From Quercus robur (taxonomy: Eukaryota; Streptophyta; Magnoliopsida; Fagales; Fagaceae): a DNA stretch of 64,000 nucleotides. The stretch spans positions 54,083,501 to 54,147,500 of the forward strand of contig NC_065539.1 of the NCBI RefSeq assembly GCF_932294415.1. The letters run 5' to 3'. The notes beneath the pieces are model-generated. The model made no database searches. It saw only the letters and a program-made list of their open reading frames with translations, and had not been told where the DNA came from. Positions 12,146 to 23,746 of this stretch are shown here, one piece after another (within the stretch, counting starts at the first letter, position 1; every line of letters begins with the position of its first letter). Made by a program: the position numbers and the translations under genes.

Positions 12146-12756
12146 GTGAGTAGTACATCTTAATATCTATAGTCTCTCTGTCACAATTTCTTTTTGCTAA
12201 TTAATCCAATTCCTTTTGGTGGGACGGGGAGCTCATTAATTTTGATTGCTGTGTGCTTTAATTTGTTGGCTTTCCATCCTTTTCTTGCTCAAATTCTATT
12301 AGAGGTTGTCCTGTTTGTCATTGTCTCCTCTACCTTGTAAGCATTCAATTGATGAATATATATACATAACTCCAACTCCACTCCTTGTAATCCTTCTCTT
12401 CTCTTTCCCAATATTTGTTGTGTTTATATGTTTTGTTGTCACTATTACTAGCTTTGCGCAATACTAAGTTCCGTTTGATTTTTAATTTTTAAGTTACATT
12501 CAAACATTCCCTTATATATATAAAATATTATTCAAACTCTCCATATATTTGAATTGAAATACATCATCATATACTAACTAACTACAGTACATCATACACA
12601 AACAAATGAAATATCATCCACAATCTTCCTAAAAAATAATAAAAAAATCATCTACTCAGTGACCTAGCTACAATACATAATTACAAGCAATTAGATATCA
12701 ATCAACCTTGGGCTTGTCTTCAATATGAACGAAAATGGGGTTGGAAGTTCTTGTGT
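12146..12756. other. 3' flank of the Ca2+-ATPase gene
   Basis: This AT-rich stretch is conserved with 37355-37922 of unit 2. It should hold the 3' UTR and polyadenylation region of the minus-strand ATPase. I see no gene in it. Confidence 0.5.
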
Positions 12757-15700
12757 CTATTTCATGTTTAGGTAGCTCAGAAATGGTCTTTTCGGAACAG
12801 GTATCCACTTCACAATCCAACCAATTGGCCAAGATACTATTCCAAATCCAATGCACTCACCCCATTGCCCCCAATTCAACCTTTCTGTACCTGCAAACTT
12901 CTTCAAAAATTCTACCATCACCACCTGAAGGATTATGGTTATGGCTATGATCCCCAAAAACAACTTATTCCTATGTATCCCTTTAAACACATTCTTCTTC
13001 TCAAGCTTTCTTGCATTGAATTCATTGAACACTTGACAAAGGACGAAAGTATTGAAGATCAACGTGTCATTTACCTTCTCAGTCACACCAAAGATTGATT
13101 CACCTTTGAATTGCAAGGTTAGGAGGACGATAATCTGATACAAAGCTTGGGCTAAGAGATTTCTCCACATTATGTTGGTAATAAGTGGTTCAGTTCGACC
13201 TACTGGTGGTTTCGTCATCAACTCCTCGGTGGGCTTCTCTGTAGCAAGAGCTAGAGCACCCAATGTGTCCATAATTAGGTTCACCCATAATAACTGAACT
13301 GCTGTTAATGGGACTTCACCAGCTGAGACAGCTGCCACAAAGTTGATCACAAGGGCAGCAACATTCACGGTGAGTTGGAACTGAATGAACTTTTGGATGT
13401 TGTTGTACACACATCTTCCCCACCTTAAAACTATGGCAACGGAGGCAAAGTTGTCATCCAAAATGACAATATCTGAGCTCTCCTTGGCCACCTCGGTGCC
13501 CTGAATTCCCATTGAAAGCCCCACATCAGCTTCTTTCAATGCTGGTGCATCGTTTGTGCCATCCCCAGTGACTGCAACCACATGACCTTTCTGTTTCAAA
13601 CATTCTACCATCAGTAGCTTGTCAAAGGGTGATGACCTTGCCATCACACAAATTTTATCAACTTTCTCCATTCTCTCCTCTGGTGTGTAGTTTCTGAATT
13701 CAATGCCTTCTACCACTGCTCCACTCATGTCTTGATCAAACCTCAATATTCCACATTCAGTGGCAATAGCTTTGGCTGTGAAAACATTGTCTCCAGTGAT
13801 CATTTTGATGTTCACACCTGCATTTTGGCAATCTTCCACAGCCTTCTTTACCCCTGGACGACATGGGTCCTTAATACCCACCAATCCTAATAGGGTTAGA
13901 CCATCTTCTTCTATCATCTTTTGCTCCATATCATGTTCTTGATCTTCTTTTGAAATTTGCTTATGTGCAAAAGCAATGCACCGGAGGCTGCTGGCTGCCA
14001 TACCTTGAATTCTTTGTTCGAATTTCAACTTTTCACTATCATCTAGATCTTTCATAATTCCAGAAGCATCATAGTAACTTGAACACATTTTCAATATCAT
14101 CTCTGCAGCTCCTTTCCAGTGCACGTGGATTGTATTGTCTGTCTTTCTCCTTGTTATGACTCCGCTTCGTTTCTTCTGTGAATTGAATGCTTCAACGTAA
14201 AGAATCTTATGACTTTGCGTCAATTGTTCCATTTCCATGTTTAGCTCCTGTACAGCCCATGAAAGAATTGCTTGTTCAGTGGGACTGCCTGAAAACTCAA
14301 TTTCAGATCCTGAAGTAGGCCTGTAAACACTACCGGTTGTGTTTAGAGCTACTCCTTCTTGTAGCAGTTCAAGAATATATGGAGCGATTGATGAGTAAGT
14401 AGCTGGTGGAAAAGATTCTTTCCCTAGCCAAAACTTAGTCACCTTCATTTTATTCAGAGTGAGGGTGCCTGTTTTGTCAGTACAAATGGTGGTGGCAGAG
14501 CCCATGGTCTCACAAGCAGAGAGCTTCCGCACCATTGCCTGATCAGCCATCATTCTTTTCATGGAATAAGCAAGCGTAAGTGTCACAGCCAAAGGCAAAC
14601 CTTCTGGAATTGCAACCACGACTATAGTAACTGCAGCAGCTACAAATCTCACCACAGCATTTAGTATGTCATCAACCTTGGTGCTGCTGCCATTGAACTC
14701 TTTATTTCCATTCTCATCTGTAGTATTGCCAGTGAAATATCGAACCAACAAGACTACAAGAACTAGGAAAGCAACTGCCAAACCAACCTTACCTATTGAT
14801 GAAGTTAACTTGTTGAGCCGAACTTGTAAAGGTGTTTGTTCATTGGTATCGCGGCTGATTGAGCTCATCATCTCGCCCCATATCGTGTTCATCCCAACCG
14901 AAGTGACAAGCATCTTGGCGTAGCCATCAACCACCTTAGTACCAGAAAACAGAAATGGATGACTACAATTTACTTCTACATGGTCACTTTCCCCTGTCAT
15001 GCTAGATTCGTCCACTTGCAATGAATGCCCGTCTAAGAATAGCCCATCTGCTGGAACTTGATCTCCAATCTTTAAGCAAATGACATCTCCAACGACAATT
15101 TCAAATATTGAAATCTGTTGACGCCTCCCAGCTCTTACTACTTCAATTTGGATATTGTTGCTGACTTTGGATAACTTGTCAAATTGTCTGTTTTGCCGAA
15201 AGTTACTTATGGTGGAAACAGCAATGACTAGAAATATAGCAACAAATATGCTTCCACCGTCATACCATCCTTCTTTTATTCCATTTTCTTTGATGCCAAA
15301 CACGAGAGAAAGAACAGCACAGCCTAGAAGGATGAGAATGGTAAGATCCTTGAAGGCTTCCACTACAAAATGGAAGAAGCTCTTTGTGGGCGGTCTTTTG
15401 TACGTGTTTGTGCCAAAAGCCTCGTGTCGGTGAGCAATGTCTTCAATATTGCCTTGAATCCCGCTTTCAACATTGGTTTTAAGACCGGATGCCAGTCTAT
15501 CAATGCCTCCAATAATTTGGAGCTTTTCAATGTTTTTCTCTTTCACAAGCTCCGTGAGAGTTTTTTGATCGATTTTTGTGAGACTCGCTTGATCAGTTTT
15601 CAACCTGTTGTCTTGATTGAGATCCAAAATTATGAAAGAATGGGAGGGTGAAATCTTGGTATTTTTCTTCTTTGATAGGGAAGTCTTGAAAAGAGATAGA

Positions 15701-15831
15701 AAGGCTCTATAATAATAGATGGAAACAAAAGCCGAACGCCATCTCTTTTTGGGTTCACTAAGGGTGTTTGGTACATTAAGTAAAGATTGAATGGACTCCA
15801 AGTTGTCGTGGATAATACTAATAGCAGGCAT
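12757..15831 (-). CDS. ACA12: Plasma-membrane-type Ca2+-transporting ATPase (ACA12/13-like), intronless
   Basis: A single uninterrupted frame encodes 1024 residues, the usual size for plant P2B Ca2+ pumps; the Arabidopsis ACA12 and ACA13 genes are likewise intronless. The product expels Ca2+ using ATP. The N-terminus carries the calmodulin-binding autoinhibitory segment (RWRSAFVSIYYYRAFLSL, residues about 30-47). Then come M1-M2 (about 162-208), the actuator motif TGES (279-282), M3-M4 with the Ca2+-site segment VAIPEGLP (406-413), the phosphorylation site DKTGT (D452), the nucleotide-binding KGAAE (573-577), the hinge TGDGTNDAP (755-763), and M5-M10 including the Ca2+-site segment NLIMD (851-855). 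No key residue is missing. The start is the first ATG and gives a normal family N-terminus. The gene lies alone, with no partner gene. A decayed copy is at 37923-41735 and scraps occur at 59965-60027 and 61402-61540. Plasma membrane location is inferred from the family. Confidence 0.96.
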   Translation of the reverse strand: MPAISIIHDNLESIQSLLNVPNTLSEPKKRWRSAFVSIYYYRAFLSLFKTSLSKKKNTKISPSHSFIILDLNQDNRLKTDQASLTKIDQKTLTELVKEKNIEKLQIIGGIDRLASGLKTNVESGIQGNIEDIAHRHEAFGTNTYKRPPTKSFFHFVVEAFKDLTILILLGCAVLSLVFGIKENGIKEGWYDGGSIFVAIFLVIAVSTISNFRQNRQFDKLSKVSNNIQIEVVRAGRRQQISIFEIVVGDVICLKIGDQVPADGLFLDGHSLQVDESSMTGESDHVEVNCSHPFLFSGTKVVDGYAKMLVTSVGMNTIWGEMMSSISRDTNEQTPLQVRLNKLTSSIGKVGLAVAFLVLVVLLVRYFTGNTTDENGNKEFNGSSTKVDDILNAVVRFVAAAVTIVVVAIPEGLPLAVTLTLAYSMKRMMADQAMVRKLSACETMGSATTICTDKTGTLTLNKMKVTKFWLGKESFPPATYSSIAPYILELLQEGVALNTTGSVYRPTSGSEIEFSGSPTEQAILSWAVQELNMEMEQLTQSHKILYVEAFNSQKKRSGVITRRKTDNTIHVHWKGAAEMILKMCSSYYDASGIMKDLDDSEKLKFEQRIQGMAASSLRCIAFAHKQISKEDQEHDMEQKMIEEDGLTLLGLVGIKDPCRPGVKKAVEDCQNAGVNIKMITGDNVFTAKAIATECGILRFDQDMSGAVVEGIEFRNYTPEERMEKVDKICVMARSSPFDKLLMVECLKQKGHVVAVTGDGTNDAPALKEADVGLSMGIQGTEVAKESSDIVILDDNFASVAIVLRWGRCVYNNIQKFIQFQLTVNVAALVINFVAAVSAGEVPLTAVQLLWVNLIMDTLGALALATEKPTEELMTKPPVGRTEPLITNIMWRNLLAQALYQIIVLLTLQFKGESIFGVTEKVNDTLIFNTFVLCQVFNEFNARKLEKKNVFKGIHRNKLFLGIIAITIILQVVMVEFLKKFAGTERLNWGQWGECIGFGIVSWPIGWIVKWIPVPKRPFLSYLNMK

Positions 15832-16500
15832 GGTTAGGGAAGCAAAGGATGAATGTACGAAAATTTAGTAGCTTACTATAAAATAATCTCTTTAAGAAAG
15901 CAAGGAATTGACAATGTAGTAATTAGAAGGCAAGAAAAGCAAACAAATATTTTTTCACGAGTAAATTATAAAAGGATGAATGAGCAAAAAGGTGTTTAGG
16001 AAATTAAAAAAAATCAAAACAAAAGAATATTACTATAGAGATTTGGTTTATGAAATAAGGATTTGTTTGGCTTAATTTATTTTATATACTTAGGTAGGCT
16101 CGTTTTAATTTTGTTTCGAAAATAAAATAAAATTATACAAATAAATTTTTTTAGAATAGGGGTAAAGTATACTATAAGAGAATTGACAATATAGTAGTAA
16201 GAAGAAATAAAATTATGGGATTCTACGTTCCCAAAATCATATATAATTGTGACAGAGAATGATATTATTAGGAAATAAAAGGAGCAATAATAATTAATGT
16301 ATGTAAAAGAGAATGGAGATAGGAAATAGTGTTTAAGAAAGAATTGGAGCTGAAACCTGAAGAAGAAAATGGGAAGCAGAAGTAGATGATGATCTGTGGG
16401 GCTATCGGGAAGCAAAAGGAGTTTGACAAATGTACGTAGTTTATGGTAATTTTTGAAGGCGAAGAATTGAGATGAAATAGAAAAGGGGATAATGTTGACA
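15832..16500 (-). promoter_or_regulatory. Upstream region of the Ca2+-ATPase, possible TATA box
   Basis: This is the 5' flank of the ATPase. Read on the minus strand, a TATATAAA sequence lies at 16081-16088, about 250 bp before the start codon, and would imply a 5' UTR near 200 bases. The region differs from unit 2, where a probable solo LTR (41832-42893) sits immediately upstream of the ATPase relic. The TATA assignment is by sequence only. Confidence 0.3.
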
Positions 16501-17575
16501 TATATATAGTTGTTCGCTTTGCGTGTCGGTCAAATTAAGTCTTCGCTAACTTCACGCGGTCAAATTAATAAGACCCTGTACAACCTCTTGGCTGATGTGT
16601 TGCTCTTTCATTTGGATCAGGATGTCATACGTAACTCGTACGATACGCGCCTTCGTTTTTGCAAGTCAACACGAAACCTTTCATATTATATTTGGGGTTC
16701 AAATTCAATGGTGTTTTCTTAGAGGAAAAGGAATGTTACGTGGCTTATTTGTATTAATTAATTATTTGTGTAGGCATTAAGCAATGTTTATAGTAAGTTG
16801 TGATTCATTCAAATTAGTTACATTAGAACCTCAAATTCTAACTAATTTGAAATGAATCACAACTGACTACAAACATTGCTTATACATATTCCAAAAAAAA
16901 AAAAAAAAAAAAATCAGTATTAGATTAGGAATATGTTATGACATATTCAAATAAGTTAACTTGCATTACAATTAGTTTTCTTGATAATATTATACGAAGC
17001 TAGTGTTTTTTTTAGTTGCAAGTTAGTCTTGTATAAATCCAAATGTGGACAATAAATCTCTCTCAAAAAAAAAAAAAAAAGGAAAATAAATAAAGATTAA
17101 TTATGATTTTCTAAATTACTTACAAATGTTTCGCTAGTCTTACTTGGAGATCTAGATTTTTCTTCAAGAAAGCCTTACTTTTTTTCCCCTCTTAAGTAAA
17201 ATAGAATAAACAATAGATTTGTCCAAAAAAAAATTAACATAACACTCACAAATCAATACATTACTCATTTCGTTAAAAGTAAACTCAGATCTTAACTCTG
17301 AAAAACCCATAGAGCTTAAGTTAGAGCTTCTATTTACCAAATTTTTTTTCTTAGAAAACGATACTATGACTTCCTTTTATGCCAATAAGAAAATTATGGT
17401 TTTTTTAATATTTTGTCACTACCTAGAAATGTTTGAATTTGTTGAAAAATATTGCCGTAGTAAGGTTCATGCAAATAAAGTGGTCAACGTACAGTAGTTC
17501 AACTTCCAAATTCAAGAGTAATAACTTCAGCCAACTTTCCAAATTCAAGAGTAATAACTTCGCCAAATTTCAATC
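16500..17575. repeat. Block D, unit 1
   Basis: This AT-rich non-coding block matches 45480-47176 of unit 2. Both share ctcttagaggaaaaggaatg-like text (16718-16735 and 46456-46475) and a long run ending near ttccaaattcaa. I see no gene. Unit 2 is interrupted by about 755 bp that contains an inverted-repeat element. Unit 1 has a strong hairpin at 16778-16882 that unit 2 holds only in half. Confidence 0.78.
16778..16882. repeat. Near-perfect hairpin, arms about 43 nt
   Basis: The left arm (16778-16820, taagcaatgtttatagtaag...) pairs with the right arm (16839-16882) with two or three mismatches and one bulge, around an 18-nt loop. In unit 2 only one arm is present (46508-46551). The arrangement could be a small MITE or a template-switch inverted insertion. 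It also has the size of a small-RNA precursor, for which I have no expression evidence. Confidence 0.7.
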
Positions 17576-17943
17576 TTTAGAGTTTAATTGGTTTTAGACT
17601 CTTCAGTTTTTGTACCCAGTAATTTCTTGCTACACAAATTAAAAACTTAGATGGATATGTGGCAAAAAAATTAGACTCCAATTGAAATCAAATTTAGAAT
17701 CTAATTGAATTTGGACTCTTAGATTTTTACACTCCATAATTTACTTGGCACAAAATTGAAAACTAAATGGGACATGTGACGCAAAATTGAGAATCTAATT
17801 AGATTTTTTTTTTTTTTTTTTTAAGTTTTGGATATATATATATATATATATATTTATTTGGCATATCACAACTGATGATAGTGTTTACAACAACATCACT
17901 GTAGCTCATGCCAAATTTATTTGGCACTTAACACATCTTATGG

Positions 17944-17979
<36 letters not shown>

Positions 17980-18320
17980 GGTGTTTGAAGTGCTAACTGC
18001 TAACATTTTAGTATTTAGTGCTCAAGGATATATAGTTTAAAAGGAGATCAATCCAAAGGATGATATATTTAATAAATGTACATGTCTATTTAGCTTGAGT
18101 TTATTTGTTTAGTTTTTAATTTTTATGTACAATTTTTTAAAACTTCATTTTTTCTCATTTTGTCCAAATACAGGTATACTTTCCCACACTTTTAATAAAA
18201 GTTTTTTATTATCAAAAAGCTAGATAAGTTAGTTTCCACACTAGTCAATGGGAATTCGAGAAAGATTAAATGAAACACCAAATACATCCTCATAATTCAA
18301 GGATAATTCTAGTGTTATAA
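17576..18320. other. AT-rich spacer with homopolymer tracts
   Basis: No gene is seen. The stretch has T runs at about 17803-17822 and 17947-17978 and a TA microsatellite near 17834-17850. Short phrases such as ttggcac and gagtctaatt recur within it, suggesting decayed inverted or tandem copies. Confidence 0.5.
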
Positions 18321-18438
18321 CTTGTGGCACAACTCGCTCATGTGACGAGTTGTGGTGGGTGGAAGGGTGATAATGGGTTCATGTAGGGACACCCCTCCAC
18401 CAACCACAACTCATCACATAAGCGAGTTGTGACACAAA
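18321..18438. repeat. Hairpin-forming inverted repeat
   Basis: The left arm (18321-18367) contains cacaactcgctcatgtgacg. The right arm (18391-18437) is its near-complete reverse complement, separated by a loop of about 23 nt. The size and symmetry fit a small MITE. It carries no coding sequence. Confidence 0.68.
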
Positions 18439-18624
18439 TTGTGGCTTCAGCATTGTTTGTAATTCAAAACTGGAATGTGAAATTGGCAGGCTTTCAGCCT
18501 GTCGGCCGCACATGGATTCGTGGAACCCCCACGACCATGAACATTCAGAAATTGATCACATGATTAAGTTTTTATAGATCTTTTAAAATAGCAGCAGACA
18601 AACAAAAGTGCAAACTGCCGACGC

Positions 18625-18625
<1 letters not shown>

Positions 18626-18680
<55 letters not shown>
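18626..18680. repeat. Uninterrupted 55-base poly-T tract
   Basis: Fifty-five T residues lie between ccgacgcg on the left and aggccaacgcg on the right, so an acgcg motif flanks the run on both sides. The run could be the tail of a minus-strand retroposed copy or a slippage expansion. I see no recognisable body next to it. Confidence 0.85.
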
Positions 18681-18682
<2 letters not shown>

Positions 18683-18877
18683 GCCAACGCGTTTTTTCTA
18701 AACCGTTTTCTAACCCAACACGTCATTATGGGTTTTTTTAGTACAGCCAATATCAGTTATTCCATTCCCCTTATTTATCTGTTGTTTTGTTACTTGGAGA
18801 AGTCTTAAAACTCTTACGTAATTTTTCTTTTATTCTAAAATTTCTACGAATGCTACGATTAGGGTTTCCAACCCTTA

Positions 18878-19645
18878 GAGCATTCCCATTCGGTAATGCA
18901 AAAAATACACAATTTGCATCTCAAAATACCACTTTATTTATTTTACATCTTAAATTTCATTCTTTATTTTACATATCATCCCATTAAAATAACAATAAAC
19001 CCACCCCCACACCAACAGTCCAACACCATGACAGTGGCTAAACAGCCCAACCCCAGCCAAAAATACACCCAACAACTGCCACAACAATCAATTTAACCCA
19101 GCCAGCAAACTCAGCCATCGCCATAAAACCCAAAACCAAACCCACCAACTACAACACCGTTGACCCTCCATAGCCACAATCACCGCAACAACCCAAAATC
19201 TCAGATCGCCCACCTCCAAAACCCAAATCGTAACCTAACGACCTAAATTGCAGCCCACACATCGTGCTCCTCCTCAAAACCCAGACCCAAAGCAGTCGTG
19301 CTCCTCCACAAATCAAAACCCAAACCCATACAACCACCCTCGTGCTCCTCCATTGTCACCACCACGACCTAGAGTAACCGTTGTTCTAAACTAGAGTGTG
19401 AGTGAGGAGAGAAACAGAGTCAAACAAAGAGTGGGAGAGGACAGAGAGTGTGTGTGTAAAAGATAAATCAAATAAAATAAGAAGAAATAATGGATAGAGC
19501 TCCTTTGGCTGGGATATATATTTCAATCCTACTAATAGTGGGTTGCAAATTTTTTTGCATCTTGTATTTCTGGATGTGGGGTGCTTTTGTGAGTTTTTGG
19601 AGTATTTGAGAATGCATTTTTATATTTTCATTCCCATTCATGCTC
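18878..19645. mobile_element. PIF/Harbinger-like MITE with TTA target duplication
   Basis: The ends are GAGCATTCCCATT on the left and, in reverse complement, GAGCATGAATGGGAATG on the right. A TTA lies immediately outside both ends (18875-18877 and 19646-19648), typical of Tourist/PIF elements. The interior is C-rich, then GA-rich, and has no transposase frame. The interior style resembles 8889-9768. Confidence 0.72.
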
Positions 19646-22600
19646 TTAAAAAGGAGTAATGTACTTCGGACTCATTCAATTGTTCACTGTTAATTAATTA
19701 AAATTTCAAATTTTCATTTTGTTCTTTAAAACTTTTTTTTATGAATTCTAAATCTCTATCATGAATATTTTATATCTATAATTTGAGGATTTAAGGTGTT
19801 CAAAGGTTTGGTGCTTTATTTGTTACCATGTTGTAAACACCGTTTTTTGTAACCAACAACAAAATTTCTAGGCTGAGGATTTTTTATTTTATTTTATTTT
19901 TTTTAAAACAGCTGAGGATGAAATGTTCATTTCACACATCGAATGATAAATTCGTCATTCTATTACATGCTCATAATTTTTCCTTTTTTTATAAAATTAA
20001 ATTTCATAGACTTTAAATAGAAATTTGCATCATAGAAGGCCATTATGGAATTCGATGGCAAAGTGGTCATTTTCATGGTGTAAATTAAAATTTTTTATCA
20101 AGTTATATTAAAGAATGATTTTTATAATTGCATTATATTGAGTCATTATGAAATTTTAGTGACAAAACATCGCTTTCTAGATGAAAATTCGAGTTTTAAT
20201 CAAGTCATGTAAAAGAATGATTTTCATTGGTTGATCAAGTCGTGAAACAATGATCTTCTACTCAAGTTTTATTACACAACTTGAGCGTACACAATAAACT
20301 TGGAAAAATGCAAGATTACCATAGTGAGCTTTGCAAAACCCGATTTTGCCACAATGGAATCTTTCAAAGAACTTGCTAAAAGAAAACTCAAATACCTTTG
20401 AAAACTTGTTTAAGTAAGTTTCATTGGCCATGATAGGGGAGGAAGAAAAGCTCAAACCCAAACCCTTATCTCTCATTCGTGTGTTTTTTTCTTAGTTACT
20501 TGGAATTTCCAACAACTTATATACAAGTAGCTGAATGCATTTGAGGGTTTGTTTTGTCTTTTTCTATATATACATATTTAAGTGCAAGTGCTTGTATTAT
20601 TAAAAAAATCCAATAAAATGGACCAAAAGTGCAATTGTAAGTAAAATTAATGTGAAATTTCAAGGTCTATTACAACCTCTCATGATATATATGGCTAATA
20701 AATTGCATCATTGTTACAGATTCGTATGGAGTTTCGATTGAGCACTCATACTTGTGGTTTAGAATCTTGACATTTAAATTGATAGAAGGTAAATTTTCTC
20801 TTTAGAATCATGTCTATCCTCTTTGAGACTTCAACTACTTCAAGTCCTTTTTGTTTCACCCAAATGAATCCTGGCATCAAAAATCTTAATGAAAAACTAA
20901 GGTCATCACCATAAATTCGTCAAATTTGACAATAAGATCCGAAAAGCTAATTAGTCACCGAATACAATTATTCCTACAAATCATAACCATTTGAGCCAAA
21001 AATCATTTACATATGGAGATGGAAAATCAGGAATGAAACAAAATTTCACCCCTATAGAATGCAATATTGAAAGAGAAGCAGAGACAAATAAACTCTTAAG
21101 AAACAAAACATGCAAGAGCATGTTAACAAAGGATTGAGACTTGAAAAAACTCCTAAAGAACCAAAAGAGAAAACCATGGAGCATTTACAAACCACTTGCT
21201 GCCAAATGCCAATACTCACAAGTAGAATATATTTTATATTAAAATTTTATTATTTAATTGATATTTAAATATATAGAAGGTCTCAATTTAGTACTCATCT
21301 TAGGCCCAAAATACATAGAGCTGTCTTTGCCATTGATTTGATAAAACAAAGACAAAGTCATGCAGTTGAAGAAGAACCATCGGTTGAGGGCTACGATAGC
21401 ATGCGTGGGTTCTGAAGGTGGTGAAAGCTTTTACCTATGGATGTAATATGTACCTGTAGACTCTGTTTACCAAAATAAAAACAATTATATAAATGTAATT
21501 AAATAAAATGAGAAGCAAGAAAACCTTGTGCGAAGTCCCTCCATCGACAACTTGACCTTGGTTTGCATCTCTCACATAGCGACTATGTTGGTATAGGTTA
21601 GGGATAATTATTGGATACTCTCAAAGTACTATAAATGTATACTCTCTATTCTCACATAATTGTGGGTCCCACGAATTAAAATCTATAATGAGACCAACAA
21701 TTCATATGAGACGGAGGAGTACGCATTTCTTGTACTTCCGGAGTATTCAATAATTTTTCATAGATTAGAATGAAATAGAAGTGATTTGATGAAACTGAGT
21801 AACTGACTATGTTTGAAATTGAATTTCAAATTTTAAACTAATGGAAGAGTGTAATGGTTTTATCGGGCTTTTTTTTTTTTTTTTGAAATATCCTTTGAGT
21901 TGGGTTGGATCGAATCGAGGAGGAAGTAGTGGAGCTATTGGCTATGGCCCTAAGCTCACTCTCCCTCTTTTGGCGCTTTCCCTATTGACTATTGAGCGAA
22001 CCGGTTGCCGAATTTTATATCTACCGTGGTAATGGGAAAGAGGACCCCTTTTATTCTATTTTAAGTTCAGTTAGTCAACGGATTTCAGGCATCTGTTTTA
22101 GGGAATATTTCTAAAAATATTTAATTAATTAAAAAAAAAAAGTAAGATTTTTATATTGGACAAAATTTAGTTACAAAATTAGTTGTAATATAAAATTACA
22201 AACTTATTTAATAAAATAAATACTACTACATATTTTGAAAATCTAATCGTTAAATTGCATGTTCTTTACGCTCTTAATATATAAGTCAAATTTTGTATCA
22301 ATTGGATATTATTTACTATATAATTTATAAGCTTATATTTTATGCATAATTTTAAATTACAAAAATTTGCAATTTAAACAATTTATTAATGATATAACTA
22401 TTGATTTATAAGTATGGAGGATATAGGAAGAAGATGTAATCTAATAGTAGATTTGTCAAAATTCACAGTTAATAAAAAGATATTGAGTAAGGTTATAGGC
22501 TACAACCAATTTTGTAACTAAATTTTGTTTTTTATATTTTCTATAAAAATAGTATAAATTTTTTAAAAAAATAATCTATTAACAAATACTTTAAGAGTAC

Positions 22601-22908
22601 TTGTTAATTGGACCAAAATTTTTTTGGCGCAAGCAAAATTCGAATCTATGTTCTTTCTTTCAAAATGAGCACCATGCTTTTCCACAACAAAACCTAAGGC
22701 ATTGCGAGAGTACTTGGTTGGAGGTCAAGAAAAGAAAAGAGAGTAAATCGGTAATGGAGCATTTGACCACAAAAGTCATGTTTGTCCAAAAAAAATGTCT
22801 ATTCAAGTTTTTTGACTGGTTTTCTCTCTTTTTGAAAAAGTTTAAGGATACAATTTTTATTATGATTTTGTTAAATTGCTTGATTGTAAGTGATAAATGA
22901 TTACTTTA
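19646..22908. other. Gene-poor spacer between duplication units
   Basis: I find no gene. The sequence is AT-rich with only short chance frames. A slightly GC-richer patch at about 21896-22033 has an open reading of about 45 codons but matches nothing I know. It is probably decayed intergenic or transposon DNA. Confidence 0.5.
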
Positions 22909-23047
22909 TTATATTACAAATTGCTTAGGAAGAAACCCAACATCTAGACACAGAGCAGACTTGGTTCCACTATGAAGCCTGCGAGTTGGAGCAACGAGTG
23001 GTCCGAATTCATCATCTTCAAGAAATCTTACAACTTGCTGACCAGGA
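22909..23047 (-). pseudogene. Orphan terminal coding exon, unknown product
   Basis: Read on the minus strand, a classic acceptor (ttttttcttcattag) precedes an open segment of 45 residues ending at TAA. It begins PGQQVVRFLEDDEFGPLV and ends LDVGFLPKQFVI. Codon use and the mixed, charged peptide look protein-coding, unlike the surrounding AT-rich DNA. I cannot name the family. A MITE begins 31 bp upstream of the acceptor (23078), and no matching upstream exon is seen before RPL20 exon 2 at 24946. It is either the end of a broken gene or a captured exon. Confidence 0.4.
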
Positions 23048-23077
23048 CTAATGAAGAAAAAATAGTGGATTCATTTA

Positions 23078-23662
23078 GGCTCCGTTTGGGAGTTTATAAG
23101 GGAATGGAATAGAATGGAATGGAATGATTATAAGGGAATGGAAAGGAATGGAATGGAATGAACTAAATTTAAGTAAGGGAAAGGAATGGAAAAGAATGGA
23201 ATGGAATGGAATTAAGTAACCTTGTTTGGATGTTTTAAAATAAAGGAATGGAAAGGAATGAAAATGAATGGAATGTAACTAATCTTGTTTGGGAGCAACA
23301 TGGAGGGAATGGAATGGAATCATTTTCTGATAATATTACTATTAGACCCCTATTTTAAAATAAAGAGTTGAATATATAGGGGTATTTTGGGAGTTTTAGT
23401 AAAAAAATCATTAAATCTAATTCCATTCCCTCCCATTCCTCCCAATTTTGGGGGGAATGAAAATTTGAGGTTTTAAGGGAATAGAGAGGAATGAGTGTTC
23501 CCTCCTATCCATTCCATTCCCTCCCACTTAAACTCCCAAACAAGGGAATGAGCTTTCCATTCCCTCCATTAAAACTCCCAAACAAGGGAATGGAAGAATA
23601 TTCTAAAATGATTCTTTTCATTCATTTCTATTCCATTCCATTCCCTCCTCCCAAACGAGGCC
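23078..23662. mobile_element. Tourist-like MITE rich in GGAAT repeats
   Basis: The terminal inverted repeats are GGCTCCGTTTGGGAG on the left and CTCCCAAACGAGGCC on the right, flanked by TTA on both sides (23075-23077 and 23663-23665). Subterminal regions hold many ggaatggaatg copies on one side and cattccattcc on the other, so the whole element can fold back. It has no coding capacity. Confidence 0.88.
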
Positions 23663-23746
23663 TTAAAGAGTAATTATCCACTACTCACAATTGATAACTT
23701 TAATAAATTGTGACAAAAATTGTATCCATAAAAGAACTGTCATGAG

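Larger units (their letters stand above)
1..17575. repeat. Segmental duplication, unit 1
   Basis: This segment aligns in the same order and orientation with about 25370-47176. Anchors I could read directly are 1-60 with 25378-25430 (phrase ctccagctcatt), 2351-2820 with 27790-28260, 3381-3480 with 30243-30330, 12720-15830 with 37885-41735, and 16690-17570 with 46430-47170. Blocks common to both carry the same SINE and the same MITE, so these predate the duplication. Unit 1 differs by an ARF gene piece in place of RPL20 exon 1, by a second partial copy of block B, and by a solo LTR. The left edge lies outside the window. Confidence 0.9.

Noticed and set aside
12735-15651. Plus-strand frames opposite the Ca2+-ATPase
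   Set aside because: They are antisense shadows of a strongly supported minus-strand gene.
21841-22032. GC-richer open patch that could be organelle-derived DNA
   Set aside because: The peptide matches nothing I can name with confidence and the patch is too short to argue for organelle transfer without a search.
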